A stretch of DNA of 64,000 nucleotides, from positions 1-64,000 of the forward strand of contig NZ_JAKIKU010000016.1 of assembly GCF_023283985.1 (NCBI RefSeq), read 5' to 3'. A model generated the notes under the pieces. That model searched no databases. It was not told where the DNA came from and worked only from the letters and a program-made list of their open reading frames with translations. How positions within the stretch are numbered: the stretch's first letter is position 1; each line of letters begins with the position of its first letter. Source of the DNA: Shewanella electrodiphila. GTDB lineage: Bacteria; Pseudomonadota; Gammaproteobacteria; Enterobacterales; Shewanellaceae. Shown here piece by piece: positions 53,061 to 63,194 of the stretch. The translations under genes were made by a program, and so were the position numbers.

Positions 53061-54017
53061 ATGCCTTTGAGTCGATTTCATTCCTTACGCGCTTATTTAG
53101 ATAATGTTATTTTGGGACAGCCTGTATTAACAGAGAACTTACTTATCGCATTAATTGCCGATGGGCATTTACTGGTTGAAGGCCCTCCAGGTCTTGCAAA
53201 AACACGCGCTGTAAAGGCCTTGTGTGATGGGGTTGAAGGTGACTTCCACCGTATTCAATTTACTCCCGATTTATTACCTGCCGATTTAACCGGTACAGAT
53301 ATTTATCGTGCGCAAACAGCCACATTTGAATTTGAAGCAGGACCTATATTTCATAACCTTATTTTGGCGGATGAAATCAACCGTGCCCCTGCAAAGGTGC
53401 AATCAGCACTACTTGAGGCAATGGCTGAAGGTCAAGTAACCGTAGGTAAAAATAGCTACCCACTTCCAGATTTATTTTTAGTCATGGCGACTCAAAACCC
53501 ACTAGAGAATGAAGGTACCTATCCGCTACCAGAAGCTCAACTAGACCGCTTTTTAATGCATTTAAATCTCGATTATCCAAGTGCTGATACAGAGCGTAAA
53601 ATTTTGCGTCAATCGCGAAATGAAGCCGTCACTAAGCAGCTACCTACCATTGAACCTGTGGCGCAATCTGATGTGTTTGCTGCCCGCGAACAAGCTATGG
53701 GATTGTACTTAGCTGAGCCACTCGAAAGTTATATTGTCGAAATTATCATGGCAACTCGTCAACCTGAACGCTATAGCCCTGAGTTGGCTAAATGGCTTGA
53801 ATACGGTGTCAGCCCTCGTGCATCTATTTCACTCGAGCGCTGTGCCCGCGCAAGAGCTTGGTTACAAGAGCGAGATTTTGTCTCGCCAGAAGATATTCAA
53901 GCAGTAGCGCCCAACGTACTGAGACACAGATTATTACTCAGTTATCAAGCACAGGCTGAAGGCATTAATGCAGACCATGTTATCAACCATATTTTAAGCC
54001 AAGTTGCAGTACCTTAA
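53061..54017 (+). CDS. MoxR-family AAA+ ATPase
   Basis: The product is 318 residues from the ATG at 53061; an in-frame TTG 12 bp upstream is less likely. Walker A is G-P-P-G-L-A-K-T near 41, Walker B L-I-L-A-D-E-I-N-R near 105, and sensor 1 M-A-T-Q-N-P near 145. MoxR ATPases act as chaperones for von Willebrand factor domain proteins. It heads the MoxR-DUF58-DUF4381-VWA-VWA/TPR-BatD operon, a standard order. Confidence 0.9.
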   Translation: MPLSRFHSLRAYLDNVILGQPVLTENLLIALIADGHLLVEGPPGLAKTRAVKALCDGVEGDFHRIQFTPDLLPADLTGTDIYRAQTATFEFEAGPIFHNLILADEINRAPAKVQSALLEAMAEGQVTVGKNSYPLPDLFLVMATQNPLENEGTYPLPEAQLDRFLMHLNLDYPSADTERKILRQSRNEAVTKQLPTIEPVAQSDVFAAREQAMGLYLAEPLESYIVEIIMATRQPERYSPELAKWLEYGVSPRASISLERCARARAWLQERDFVSPEDIQAVAPNVLRHRLLLSYQAQAEGINADHVINHILSQVAVP

Positions 54018-54079
54018 ATGGGCGAGCTCGCATTTAAGTACCGTTAATTTTATCGCTTTTAAATTGGAACAATAGCACT

Positions 54080-55024
54080 ATGCCAGTTGAACAAACGCTT
54101 GAAAATTCATTGCCATTATTCAGTAATGGCGTGAATTTAACTGAGCAAGAACTCATTAGCTGTCAAAGCACCGCTCGCGCGATGCCGGATAAACGCAGCA
54201 GAGCCAAAGCCAGCCAAGCAGGTCATCGCAGTAGCCTGATTAAAGGCCGTGGGATGGAATTTGCCGAAGTACGTCATTATCAAAATGGTGATGATGTCAG
54301 AACCATTGACTGGCGAGTCACCGCTCGAACTGGCAAAGCGCACACTAAGCTGTTTGTTGAAGAACGTGAACGCCCCATTATTTTGTTTGTCGACTTTAGC
54401 CATAGCTTATTTTTTGGTTCGCGCTTGTTATTGCAATCAGTACAAGTTGCCCACCTTGCTGCAACACTCGGCTGGAATGCGATAAACCATGGCGATCGCC
54501 TCGGCGCTTTTATCGCAAGTGAAACTGAACACCTTGAATTAAAACCAAGAAGCCGCCGCCAAGGAATACTGCAACTTACTTCTGCATTAATTAAAGTACA
54601 TGAAAATCAGTTAAATCATTTTGATGAACTGCCCCAAGACCCACAGCATATTCTTCGTGCCTGTCAACGCCTGCAAAGAATCGCTAAACCAGGTTCCTTA
54701 GTATGGATTATTACCGATGGGCAGCACTTTACTCAGGAATGCTTAGCGGCATTAACTGAACTTAAACGTCACTGTGATGTAGGTGCATTTATTATTAGCG
54801 ACCCATTGAGACAAGGAACACTCACCTTGCCTAAACGTTTTAGTTTACCAGTGAGAGATGGCAAGCAGCAGTTAACACTTACCCGAGACAGTTATGATGC
54901 ATGGCTTAGTCAACAACTGGCTAGCCAGCAACAATTTATCGCACTAATGAAAATGATTAAGGTGCCGACTCGATTTATCGATGCCGGAAAAAGTCTTAGT
55001 GACCAATTGGAAGTATTACGTTAA
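54080..55024 (+). CDS. DUF58 domain protein
   Basis: The protein has 314 residues. The DUF58 signature G-R-G-M-E-F-A-E-V-R-H-Y-Q-N-G-D-D-V-R is near 56, followed by I-D-W-R-V-T-A-R-T. A degenerate VWA fold follows (I-L-F-V-D-F-S-H-S-L near 99). It acts with MoxR; the exact role is unknown. The gap to the next gene is zero (TAA then ATG). Confidence 0.88.
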   Translation: MPVEQTLENSLPLFSNGVNLTEQELISCQSTARAMPDKRSRAKASQAGHRSSLIKGRGMEFAEVRHYQNGDDVRTIDWRVTARTGKAHTKLFVEERERPIILFVDFSHSLFFGSRLLLQSVQVAHLAATLGWNAINHGDRLGAFIASETEHLELKPRSRRQGILQLTSALIKVHENQLNHFDELPQDPQHILRACQRLQRIAKPGSLVWIITDGQHFTQECLAALTELKRHCDVGAFIISDPLRQGTLTLPKRFSLPVRDGKQQLTLTRDSYDAWLSQQLASQQQFIALMKMIKVPTRFIDAGKSLSDQLEVLR

Positions 55025-55564
55025 ATGAATACTGCTCAAACAAACCCTGCACTAATGCAACTGGAAGATATCGTACTACCAGAAAAAATTAGCCAGTTCC
55101 CTATTGCACCAGGGTTTTGGATACTCGCACTATTCATTATCGCGATAATCATTTTTGCTGTGGTTAAAATAAAGCAGCATCGCCGCTATCATCTCCCGAG
55201 AAAAGCAGCATTAGCGGATTTTGAACAACTAGAACCTGCTAATAGCCAATATGCAAGTGACATTAATACGCTATTAAAAAGAACCGCGATGAGTTACTTC
55301 CCTCGTGAGGATTTTGCTAAGTTAGACGGCGAGCGTTGGTATCAATGGCTAGGGTTACGCTTATCCGAACAAGATGCAATAAACATGGGGCAACTCCTGA
55401 AAAAGCGATATCAGAAAGACGGCCTGACTTTAACCGAGTCGACACAGTTACACACTTTTACTGAACAATGGTTAAATAAACGTAGTCGCTTTATCGCGCT
55501 ATCTGATATGCCTGAAAATATCACTCCGACAAGTCATCAATCGGAGGCATCATGTTCTCAATAG
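55025..55564 (+). CDS. DUF4381 family membrane protein
   Basis: The protein has 179 residues with one hydrophobic helix near 30-48 (F-W-I-L-A-L-F-I-I-A-I-I-I-F), then K-I-K-Q-H-R-R-Y and a helical C-terminal domain. DUF4381 proteins occur between DUF58 and VWA genes in MoxR operons. It overlaps the next gene by 13 bp. Confidence 0.82.
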   Translation: MNTAQTNPALMQLEDIVLPEKISQFPIAPGFWILALFIIAIIIFAVVKIKQHRRYHLPRKAALADFEQLEPANSQYASDINTLLKRTAMSYFPREDFAKLDGERWYQWLGLRLSEQDAINMGQLLKKRYQKDGLTLTESTQLHTFTEQWLNKRSRFIALSDMPENITPTSHQSEASCSQ

Positions 55565-56556
55565 CTTGGCCATGGCTGCTTTTATTATTGCCACTGCCCT
55601 TTTTACTCAAACAAAAACATCTTGCTAAAAATAGTGGCGGCCAACTGCAACTCCCAGGCATTGGCAGCGCTGAACAACAATTAACAGTCCATCAAGATAA
55701 ATCAAGCCGCAAAGCCTACTGGTTTATGTGGTTATGCCTATTGTGTGCCTTAGTTCGACCACAATGGTTAGGCGAGCCTATCGAACTGCCTTCAGAAGGC
55801 CGAGATGTCATGTTAGCAGTTGATTTATCAGGTAGTATGCAAATAGAAGACATGGTGGTCGATGGCAAAACAGTCGATCGCTTAACCCTCATCAAGCACG
55901 TCATCGGTGATTTTATTGAAAGACGAAACGGCGATAGACTCGGCCTGATTTTATTTGCAGATCACGCTTATCTTCAAGCGCCACTCACCCAAGACAGACG
56001 CTCAGTTGCCAAGTTTCTTGCCGACAGTGAAATTGGCCTAGTAGGTAAACAAACGGCCATTGGTGAGTCGATAGCACTTGCTGTAAGACGTTTTGATATG
56101 GTCAATGACAGCAATCGAGTATTAATCTTATTAACCGATGGGTCTAATAACGCAGGGAACATTGAACCTGAAGTTGCGGCAAGAATTGCAGCTAAACGAA
56201 ATGTCACCATTTATACCGTGGGTGTTGGCGCAGAAGTACTTGAACGCCGCAGTATTTTCGGTACCGAACGGGTAAATCCATCGCTTGATTTAGATGAAGA
56301 ACAACTACAACAACTCGCAGATATGACAAACGGTCATTATTTTAGAGCAAGAAATAGTGAAGAGTTGGCACAAATTTACCAAAAGATTGATGAGTTAGAA
56401 CCTGTGAGTCGCGATCAATTGACCTATCGTCCCAAAAGTGAACTGTTTTACTGGCCATTATTGTTAGCCTTACTGATGAGTGTGTTTATCAGTTTACGCG
56501 GCCAATTACCTTCTTCATCACCTTTAAACGCTAAAACAACATCTGGAGGGCGATAA
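55552..56556 (+). CDS. batA: VWA-domain membrane protein, BatA-like
   Basis: The protein (334 residues) has hydrophobic N- and C-terminal segments around a VWA domain. The MIDAS motif A-V-D-L-S-G-S-M is near 85 and L-L-T-D-G-S-N-N-A-G near 190. GGAGG precedes the ATG. It shares a one-base overlap (TAATG) with the next gene. Bat proteins are linked to envelope stress and aerotolerance. Confidence 0.88.
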   Translation: MFSIAWPWLLLLLPLPFLLKQKHLAKNSGGQLQLPGIGSAEQQLTVHQDKSSRKAYWFMWLCLLCALVRPQWLGEPIELPSEGRDVMLAVDLSGSMQIEDMVVDGKTVDRLTLIKHVIGDFIERRNGDRLGLILFADHAYLQAPLTQDRRSVAKFLADSEIGLVGKQTAIGESIALAVRRFDMVNDSNRVLILLTDGSNNAGNIEPEVAARIAAKRNVTIYTVGVGAEVLERRSIFGTERVNPSLDLDEEQLQQLADMTNGHYFRARNSEELAQIYQKIDELEPVSRDQLTYRPKSELFYWPLLLALLMSVFISLRGQLPSSSPLNAKTTSGGR

Positions 56557-58586
56557 TGAGTTTACATTTTATTCGTCCAGAATGGCTGCTTGCCTTAATC
56601 CCTTTAATCGCAATTGCGTTGTTTTTATGGCGCAGCCAACAGCGTAATTCGGCTTGGCAAAGTTATATTGCACCGCATTTGGCAAACACATTAATCAGTG
56701 AAACCAACCAAGTGAAAAAGCAACCTAAGTGGTTACTTATGATATGTTGGTTTATCGCTGTAATCGCGATATCGGGTCCAGCAGTCAATAAACAGAGTTT
56801 GCCTGTTTACAGCAACGAGCAAGGTCGAGTGCTGGTCATGGACATGTCCTTGTCTATGTATGCAACCGATCAAAAGCCTAATCGCTTATCCCAAGCAAAA
56901 TTTAGGGCCACTGATTTTTTAACGAACTTAACTGAAGGTGAAACAGGTTTAATCGCCTTTGCTGGCGATGCCTTTACAATTAGTCCTCTTACCCGAGATA
57001 AATCAACACTACTCAACTTATTACCAACACTGACGCCTGATATCATGCCTGTTAGAGGGTCTGATTTATCTGCTGCACTTGAACTCGCTCAGCAATTACT
57101 GTCCCAAGGCGGGCATATTACCGGTGATATTATCGTTATGACAGACGGGGTAAATCCACAACAATATGTTGATGCTGCAAAAGTACTTGATGGCAGTCGT
57201 TACCGTGTATCAGTGATGGCATTTGGCACACAACAAGGCGCAGCAATACAGTTACCTGATGGTCAATTAATGCGTGATAATCGCGGTGAGATAGTCATAG
57301 ATAAAACCGATTTTAAACGACTTGAAAACTTAGTTATCCCTACTGGTGGATTAATGATCCCTGCCACTGCAGATGGCAGTTCATTAAGCCGATTAGAGCG
57401 CTGGCTTGCTAATGGTGGCGACGCTAAAGCCACTGAGCTTGAAGGTGAAAGCTGGCAAGATTTAGGTCCATACATCGCCATGCTATTGATTATTCCTGTG
57501 TTACTCAGCTTTAGATATACTCTAGTACCAGTATTTACTGCCCTAACCTTAGGTTTATTGTTTCAACCAAGTCCTGTTATGGCCAACACTTGGGATGACT
57601 TATGGCAAACTCAAGACCAACAAGCAAGCGACACCTTTAACCAAGCACAATCTGCTGCAGATTATGCCAGCGCCGCCGAGCAATTTAACCAGCCGTTATG
57701 GCAAGCCAGTGCCCAGTACAAAGCGGGTGACTATGAAAATGCACTCGCAGGGTTTGAACAAGATAACTCTGCACAAGGTTTATATAATCAGGCCAATAGC
57801 TTAATGCAATTGAATAAATTGGATGATGCTATCGCACGTTATCAAGACGCTTTAAAACAGCAAGCTGACTTCCCTCAAGCACAAAAAAACCTCGAACTTG
57901 CTGAAAATATGAAACAACAGCAACAAGAACAACAATCTGGTGAAGGTTCGGATCAATCTGATCAAAGCGACTCAGACAATAGCGAGTCTGAACAGAATGA
58001 AAATAATCCCAGTGAGAATGGCGAAGGCCAATCCCAGCAACAAAACTCCGACCAGAATTCTGAACAAAATACCGAACAAAATGCCGAACAAAACCAATCT
58101 GAGCAACAAGATTCAGAACAACAAAACAGCCAGGAAAATAGAGCTGAACAAGACAAACAGCAAAATGAACAAGAACGTAACGAAGAAATTAGCGAAGAAA
58201 ATAGCGAAGAAAATCAATCTCAATCAGAAACTTCACAAAGTGATAATGCTGAAAGTGAGAATGAACAAACAGAAAATGAAGCTCAAATGCAGGCGGATGC
58301 TCAACAAAATAACCAAGCAGAGCCTACACCTGAACAATTAGAGCAACAAGCACAAGCAAAGGCGGCAGCGGAGCAAGCTGAAGCTGAAAAATCTGACAAA
58401 CAGCCAGAATCTTCTCAGCCCATTGCTTCATCACAGCTGACTGAAGAACCTTTACCCGCAGATTTAGAACGCGCGCTTCGCGCTGTGAGTGAAGATCCGC
58501 AAGTGCTTATTAGAAACAAAATGCAACTTGAATATCAAAAGCGTCGCCAAAGCGGCCAACTGCCTAAGGACAAACAACAGTGGTAA
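56556..58586 (+). CDS. batB: VWA-TPR protein (BatB/BatC-like fusion) with a long Gln/Glu/Asn/Ser tract
   Basis: This 676-residue protein has an N-terminal membrane region and a VWA domain (M-D-M-S-L-S-M-Y, MIDAS near 93; M-T-D-G-V-N-P near 196). Membrane segments lie near 310-345. TPR-like helices (about 380-450) are followed by a low-complexity, mostly Q/E/N/S/D tract (about 452-635). The end (L-E-R-A-L-R-A-V-S-E-D-P) is conserved in style. Known BatB and BatC are often separate; here they appear fused. Confidence 0.85.
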   Translation: MSLHFIRPEWLLALIPLIAIALFLWRSQQRNSAWQSYIAPHLANTLISETNQVKKQPKWLLMICWFIAVIAISGPAVNKQSLPVYSNEQGRVLVMDMSLSMYATDQKPNRLSQAKFRATDFLTNLTEGETGLIAFAGDAFTISPLTRDKSTLLNLLPTLTPDIMPVRGSDLSAALELAQQLLSQGGHITGDIIVMTDGVNPQQYVDAAKVLDGSRYRVSVMAFGTQQGAAIQLPDGQLMRDNRGEIVIDKTDFKRLENLVIPTGGLMIPATADGSSLSRLERWLANGGDAKATELEGESWQDLGPYIAMLLIIPVLLSFRYTLVPVFTALTLGLLFQPSPVMANTWDDLWQTQDQQASDTFNQAQSAADYASAAEQFNQPLWQASAQYKAGDYENALAGFEQDNSAQGLYNQANSLMQLNKLDDAIARYQDALKQQADFPQAQKNLELAENMKQQQQEQQSGEGSDQSDQSDSDNSESEQNENNPSENGEGQSQQQNSDQNSEQNTEQNAEQNQSEQQDSEQQNSQENRAEQDKQQNEQERNEEISEENSEENQSQSETSQSDNAESENEQTENEAQMQADAQQNNQAEPTPEQLEQQAQAKAAAEQAEAEKSDKQPESSQPIASSQLTEEPLPADLERALRAVSEDPQVLIRNKMQLEYQKRRQSGQLPKDKQQW

Positions 58587-60208
58587 ACAGAATCGTTATC
58601 GGCCTTCTTGCAATTCTTTTTACAGGGCAAGTTTACGCAGTCACTCAAATTCAAGCGACTGTTGACAGAAACCCTGTGATGCAAGGTGAATACTTTGTCT
58701 TAAATGTCACCGCAAATGCAGATTTAAATGCGGGTTCTTTAGATACATCTATCTTGTTAAAGGATTTCATCGTCGGACGAACCAGTGTCGGCAGAAGTAC
58801 GCAAATCGTTAACTTTGATTCATCTAAAGAGACTCGTTGGCAAGTGCTGCTATCGGCTAAAAACCCCGGTACAGTGACAATCCCCGCATTTACCATGGAA
58901 GGGGTTAAATCCAATCCTATAAACCTCACCGTCGCTAAAGCGGGCAGCCAACCGCAACAAATGCGCAATTTATTTGTTGAGGGTCAGCTCAGCACCAATG
59001 AAGCGTATGTAGGCCAGCTAATTACCTACAAGGTTAAACTGTTTTTAGCAGCCGAGTTACAGCGTGGCGTTATCAGTTCGCCAGAGATAGCTGGAACTGA
59101 AATTAAACAAATAGGCGATGACACAGATTCAGTTGAAGTTGTTGATGGTCGCCGCTTTAGAGTGATTGAAAGAACCTATTCAATTATTGCCGACACCCCT
59201 GGCACGTTAGCCATTAAAGGCGCAGGATTTTCAGGTGATATCTTAGTCGAAGCGCCAAGACGCGGCGGTATGTTCGGCTTTAATGAAAGCAGACCGATGC
59301 AAGCTAAAGCAGAAGACACTCAAATTACCATCAAGCCTATTCCAGATGTATATCAAGGTGATTGGTTGGTGAGTGATTTATTAATTGCGAAAGAGATATG
59401 GCCTGATGAGCAAGGTAATGAATTTGAAATAGGAACGCCCATTACCCGAACGATTAATGTTGTTGCATCAAATGCAGATAGTAACAGTTTACCTGACATC
59501 AAATTAACCATGCCTGACGGGCTTAAATCTTACCCAGAAAAACCAGTAAGACAAACTGTGGTACGTGAAAATCAAGTCATCGCTCAATACAGTTTAACCA
59601 GCGCGATTGTACCAACAAAACCTGGTACTTTTACTTTGCCTGAAATTATCATTCCTTGGTGGAACCCACATTTGCGGCAGCAGCAATTCGCCACCATACC
59701 AGCAAGAACAGTCACCATTACCGGCACAGTGGCGGCTGAGCCTGCTCAAATAATAGAGCAAACTGAAACAAGCAATAACAGTTCAGGTATTTGGCCGTGG
59801 CTAACGCTATTATTTGCGACGTTATGGCTTATCACTTTAGCCTTGTGGTTTAATGCTCGTCGTCAACAACACACCACTAAACTTGTTGCAACTACGCCAT
59901 CAAAAGTGCCGTTGGCACTAGCTGCTAATATGAATGATATTGCTCAAGCTTGTGATAAAAATGATGTCACCTTAGTGATTTCATTACTGCAACACTACTA
60001 TAGTGCTCAGTTTTCCAAATCGATGACATTGTCTGATATAGCGCAATTATCTACAGTGCTTTCAAAAGCGATTCATCAGTTACAACAAGCTAAATACAGT
60101 GAGTCAACGTCAAGTATTGATAAGGGTTTACTACTAAAAGCAATTGAACAAACCCAGATAAATCAACAACAAACGCCTCCATCAGCGCTAAGCTCACTGA
60201 ACCCATAA
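58580..60208 (+). CDS. batD: BatD-like periplasmic protein
   Basis: The protein has 542 residues. A signal peptide (I-V-I-G-L-L-A-I-L-F-T-G-Q-V-Y-A) precedes several beta-sandwich domains (R-N-P-V-M-Q-G-E-Y-F near 30, and L-F-V-E-G-Q-L-S-T-N near 130). A C-terminal membrane helix lies near 405-425, with a cytoplasmic tail after it. It starts 7 bp before the preceding stop and ends the MoxR/Bat operon. Confidence 0.88.
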   Translation: MVNRIVIGLLAILFTGQVYAVTQIQATVDRNPVMQGEYFVLNVTANADLNAGSLDTSILLKDFIVGRTSVGRSTQIVNFDSSKETRWQVLLSAKNPGTVTIPAFTMEGVKSNPINLTVAKAGSQPQQMRNLFVEGQLSTNEAYVGQLITYKVKLFLAAELQRGVISSPEIAGTEIKQIGDDTDSVEVVDGRRFRVIERTYSIIADTPGTLAIKGAGFSGDILVEAPRRGGMFGFNESRPMQAKAEDTQITIKPIPDVYQGDWLVSDLLIAKEIWPDEQGNEFEIGTPITRTINVVASNADSNSLPDIKLTMPDGLKSYPEKPVRQTVVRENQVIAQYSLTSAIVPTKPGTFTLPEIIIPWWNPHLRQQQFATIPARTVTITGTVAAEPAQIIEQTETSNNSSGIWPWLTLLFATLWLITLALWFNARRQQHTTKLVATTPSKVPLALAANMNDIAQACDKNDVTLVISLLQHYYSAQFSKSMTLSDIAQLSTVLSKAIHQLQQAKYSESTSSIDKGLLLKAIEQTQINQQQTPPSALSSLNP

Positions 60209-60280
60209 GCATATTTATACTTGCTATTCACAGCTAACCTTTTAAGCTATCGAACATAATATTTAACAATAAGTCATAAA

Positions 60281-60844
60281 ATGTTCGATAGCTTGCGAAA
60301 TAAAAAGTCCGAACCCACGGTCTTATCTGACATGCTAACTAAACAGCGACGATACGACAGCCTCGTCAGGGCACTTCACACTGATATCTTCCGATACGCC
60401 TACTGGTTAATCGGCGATAAGCATATTGCTGAAGACGTCACTCAAGAAACCTTTCTTCGTGCTTGGCGCGCTTTAGATTCGTTAAAAGATGATAAAGCAG
60501 CAAAAGCATGGCTAATTACCATATTACGCCGTGAGAATGCACGCAGGTTTGAGCGTAAACAATTTGACTACAGTGATGTTGAGCAAGAATTGCTTGAAGA
60601 TGAAAAATCATCGACCAATGAAGAACAAACTGAGCAATATTGGCTACGTAAGCAAATTGGACAACTTGAAGTCGAATATCGTGAACCACTATTACTGCAA
60701 CTGATTGGCGGTTTTAGCGGTGAAGAAATTGCTGATTTATTAGAGTTAAATAGAAACACCGTCATGACGCGTTTATTTCGCGCCCGTAATCAATTAAAAG
60801 ACGCTTTAGAGTCTCCTGAAGTTAGAGGTCAATCAAATGGATGA
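60281..60844 (+). CDS. ECF-type RNA polymerase sigma factor
   Basis: The 187-residue protein has region 2 (L-H-T-D-I-F-R-Y-A-Y-W-L-I-G-D near 33 and D-V-T-Q-E-T-F-L-R-A-W near 53) and region 4 (S-G-E-E-I-A-D-L-L-E-L-N-R-N-T-V-M-T-R-L near 145). It ends by overlapping its partner gene by 8 bp, the usual sigma/anti-sigma layout. The stimulus is not known; proximity to Bat genes suggests envelope stress. Confidence 0.9.
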   Translation: MFDSLRNKKSEPTVLSDMLTKQRRYDSLVRALHTDIFRYAYWLIGDKHIAEDVTQETFLRAWRALDSLKDDKAAKAWLITILRRENARRFERKQFDYSDVEQELLEDEKSSTNEEQTEQYWLRKQIGQLEVEYREPLLLQLIGGFSGEEIADLLELNRNTVMTRLFRARNQLKDALESPEVRGQSNG

Positions 60845-61541
60845 TCTAAAATTTCGTCGCCATGCATATGGTGACCCAAACAGCCAAGATGAAGAATTTC
60901 TTGCACAAATTTCAGCGTCTGAATCCGATGCAAAACTCGTTAACGAGCTAAAAGCATTAGACAGTAAACTGACCAATGCACTGAATATTGATGTGCCTGA
61001 TGATTTAGCTGACAAACTGATTTTACGCCAGCAACTCAGCAAGCATCAGCAGCAAAAAAAGCACACTCGCTATTTAATGGCGATGGCCGCGTCAGTTGCC
61101 TTAGTGATTGGATTAAGCGTCAGTATGCTTCGTTTTACGCCAGTTGATTTAGCAGAACATGCTCTGGCACATGTTTATCATGAGCCAAAGGCAATGAATG
61201 TCGATCAAAATGTTGGCTTTGAAGATGTAAACTTTAAACTGGCTGGTATTGGTGGATTAGAGAACGCCAAGTTCATCCAACAACCAGGTAAAGTGTTTTA
61301 CACTTCTTACTGTGATTTCCAAGGTGTAAAGAGTTTGCACCTTGTGATGGAAGGTGAGCAAGGGAAAGTTACCCTCTTTATCATCCCCACCGAAAACAGA
61401 ATGGTCACTGAAGAATCGTTTGCAGATCAGAATTATCATGGTTTAGGTTTTCAAACAGCCGACACCTTCATGTTACTGGTAGGTGAACAAGATGCTGACT
61501 TGCAATACGTAAAAAACGAGATCGAGCAAACTTTCATCTAG
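60837..61541 (+). CDS. DUF3379-type putative anti-sigma factor
   Basis: The protein (234 residues) has a short N-terminal cytoplasmic part (R-R-H-A-Y-G-D-P, then acidic), one membrane helix near 80-98 (M-A-M-A-A-S-V-A-L-V-I-G-L), and a periplasmic domain. The DUF3379 family accompanies such sigma factors in Shewanella-like genomes. It presumably holds the upstream sigma factor inactive at the membrane. Confidence 0.8.
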   Translation: MDDLKFRRHAYGDPNSQDEEFLAQISASESDAKLVNELKALDSKLTNALNIDVPDDLADKLILRQQLSKHQQQKKHTRYLMAMAASVALVIGLSVSMLRFTPVDLAEHALAHVYHEPKAMNVDQNVGFEDVNFKLAGIGGLENAKFIQQPGKVFYTSYCDFQGVKSLHLVMEGEQGKVTLFIIPTENRMVTEESFADQNYHGLGFQTADTFMLLVGEQDADLQYVKNEIEQTFI

Positions 61542-61630
61542 ATTCATACACTTAGCAAACAAAACGCTTACAAACCAGCTAATGAAATTTCATTGGCTGG
61601 TCAATAACTCTTCATACTTCCTGTCAAAAT

Positions 61631-61646
61631 TGTGCACTGTGTCAAA
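61631..61646 (+). promoter_or_regulatory. CRP-like site upstream of putP
   Basis: TGTGCACTGTGTCAAA agrees with TGTGA-N6-TCACA at 8 of 10 key positions, about 50 bp before the putP start. This is a candidate only. Confidence 0.35.
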
Positions 61647-61694
61647 CATCTGTTAGCATATGCCGCACAATAATGAGAACAATACGGAAGTAGC

Positions 61695-63146
61695 ATGGCA
61701 ATTGAAGCTCCAATTCTAATTACATTCATTGGTTATCTCGCCCTTATGATGGGCATAGGCTATTGGGCCTATCGCAAGACAGACACAGTAGACGATTACA
61801 TTCTAGGCGGCCGCAAAATGGGCCCAGCCGTAACAGCACTGAGTGTCGGTGCATCAGATATGTCAGGTTGGCTATTACTCGGTTTACCTGGCGCGGTTTA
61901 TTTAGGTGGTTTAGGTGAAGCTTGGATTGGCTTCGGTTTGGTTTTTGGCGCATGGCTTAACTGGTTATTCGTTGCCAAACGTCTTCGTATCTACACCCAA
62001 GCGGCAGATAATGCCCTTACCCTACCCGACTTTTTTGAAAAGCGCTTTGAAGACAAGCAAGGCTTTTTAAAGTTAGTTTCTGCTATTACTATCCTAGTGT
62101 TTTTCACTTTCTACACTTCATCAGGCATGGTTGGCGGTGCAATCTTATTTGAACAAATCTTTGGTCTCGATTACACCATCGCATTATTGATTGGTTCAGT
62201 CATCATTGTCGCTTATACCTTTGTTGGAGGCTTTTTTGCTGTGAGCTGGACAGATTTCTTCCAAGGTTGTCTGATGTTGCTTGCACTGTTAATTGTACCA
62301 ATAGCCATTTTCAGCAAACCTGATACGCAAGTGGCTTTAGAAACACTTGACCCGAAAATGCTGTCTTTCTTACACAGCAATATGACTACGATTGGTCTTG
62401 TGTCACTACTGGCTTGGGGTTTAGGTTACTTCGGCCAACCACATATTCTTTCTCGCTTTATGGCAATTGGCAGCCCAGATGACATCCCGCTATCACGCCG
62501 CATTGCAATGAGCTGGATGCTTGTTGCATTAATCGGCGCATTAGCAACGGGGATAGCCGGTACGATTTATTTTGCTGATGCACCATTGGCTAATTCTGAA
62601 ACCGTTTTCATTCACTTAGCCCAAGTTGCTTTTAATCCTTGGATTGGCGGTATCTTAATCGCGGCAATTTTATCAGCGATTATGAGTACTATCGATTCAC
62701 AGCTCCTTGTTTGCTCAAGTGTCATCACTGAAGATTTTTACCGTAAATGGTTACGTCCGGACGCGAAAGACAAAGAGTTAATGCTAGTGGGCCGCTTTGG
62801 TGTGTTGGCCATTGCTGTTATCGCAATTGTGATTGCACTTGACCCTGACAGTAAAGTTCTTGAGCTGGTGAGCTATGCATGGGCAGGATTTGGCGCAGCA
62901 TTTGGACCTGTAGTGTTAATGTCCCTATTTTGGCAAGGCTATAGTCGTAATGGTGCTATCGCCACTATTCTTGTTGGTGCGATAACGGTTGTCGTATGGA
63001 AGCAGCTTTCTGGCGGTATCTTCGACTTATACGAAATCTTACCAGGTTTCCTATTCGCCACGATTGTCGGTGTTGTAGTCAGCAAAATATCACCACCAGC
63101 TGAGTCAATTAAGACGCAATTCGCTAACTTTAAAGCTTCGCTTTAA
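61695..63146 (+). CDS. putP: Sodium/proline symporter
   Basis: The protein (483 residues) has about 13 membrane helices. It opens with Y-W-A-Y-R-K-T-D-T-V-D-D-Y-I-L-G-G-R-K-M-G, and G-A-S-D-M-S-G-W-L-L-L-G-L-P-G holds the sodium-site residues. L-G-Y-F-G-Q-P-H-I-L-S-R is the PutP signature, and I-M-S-T-I-D-S-Q-L-L completes the second half. It imports proline with Na+, in keeping with a marine host. It is monocistronic with its own terminator. Confidence 0.93.
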   Translation: MAIEAPILITFIGYLALMMGIGYWAYRKTDTVDDYILGGRKMGPAVTALSVGASDMSGWLLLGLPGAVYLGGLGEAWIGFGLVFGAWLNWLFVAKRLRIYTQAADNALTLPDFFEKRFEDKQGFLKLVSAITILVFFTFYTSSGMVGGAILFEQIFGLDYTIALLIGSVIIVAYTFVGGFFAVSWTDFFQGCLMLLALLIVPIAIFSKPDTQVALETLDPKMLSFLHSNMTTIGLVSLLAWGLGYFGQPHILSRFMAIGSPDDIPLSRRIAMSWMLVALIGALATGIAGTIYFADAPLANSETVFIHLAQVAFNPWIGGILIAAILSAIMSTIDSQLLVCSSVITEDFYRKWLRPDAKDKELMLVGRFGVLAIAVIAIVIALDPDSKVLELVSYAWAGFGAAFGPVVLMSLFWQGYSRNGAIATILVGAITVVVWKQLSGGIFDLYEILPGFLFATIVGVVVSKISPPAESIKTQFANFKASL

Positions 63147-63194
63147 TCTCCAAAAGGTTCGATTACTGGTGTAAAACTGGTAATCGGACCTCTC

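Noticed and set aside
57940..58341. 133-codon Lys/Asn-rich frame inside the VWA-TPR gene
   Set aside because: It is a frame-shifted reading of the CAA/GAA/AAT-rich tract and not a gene.
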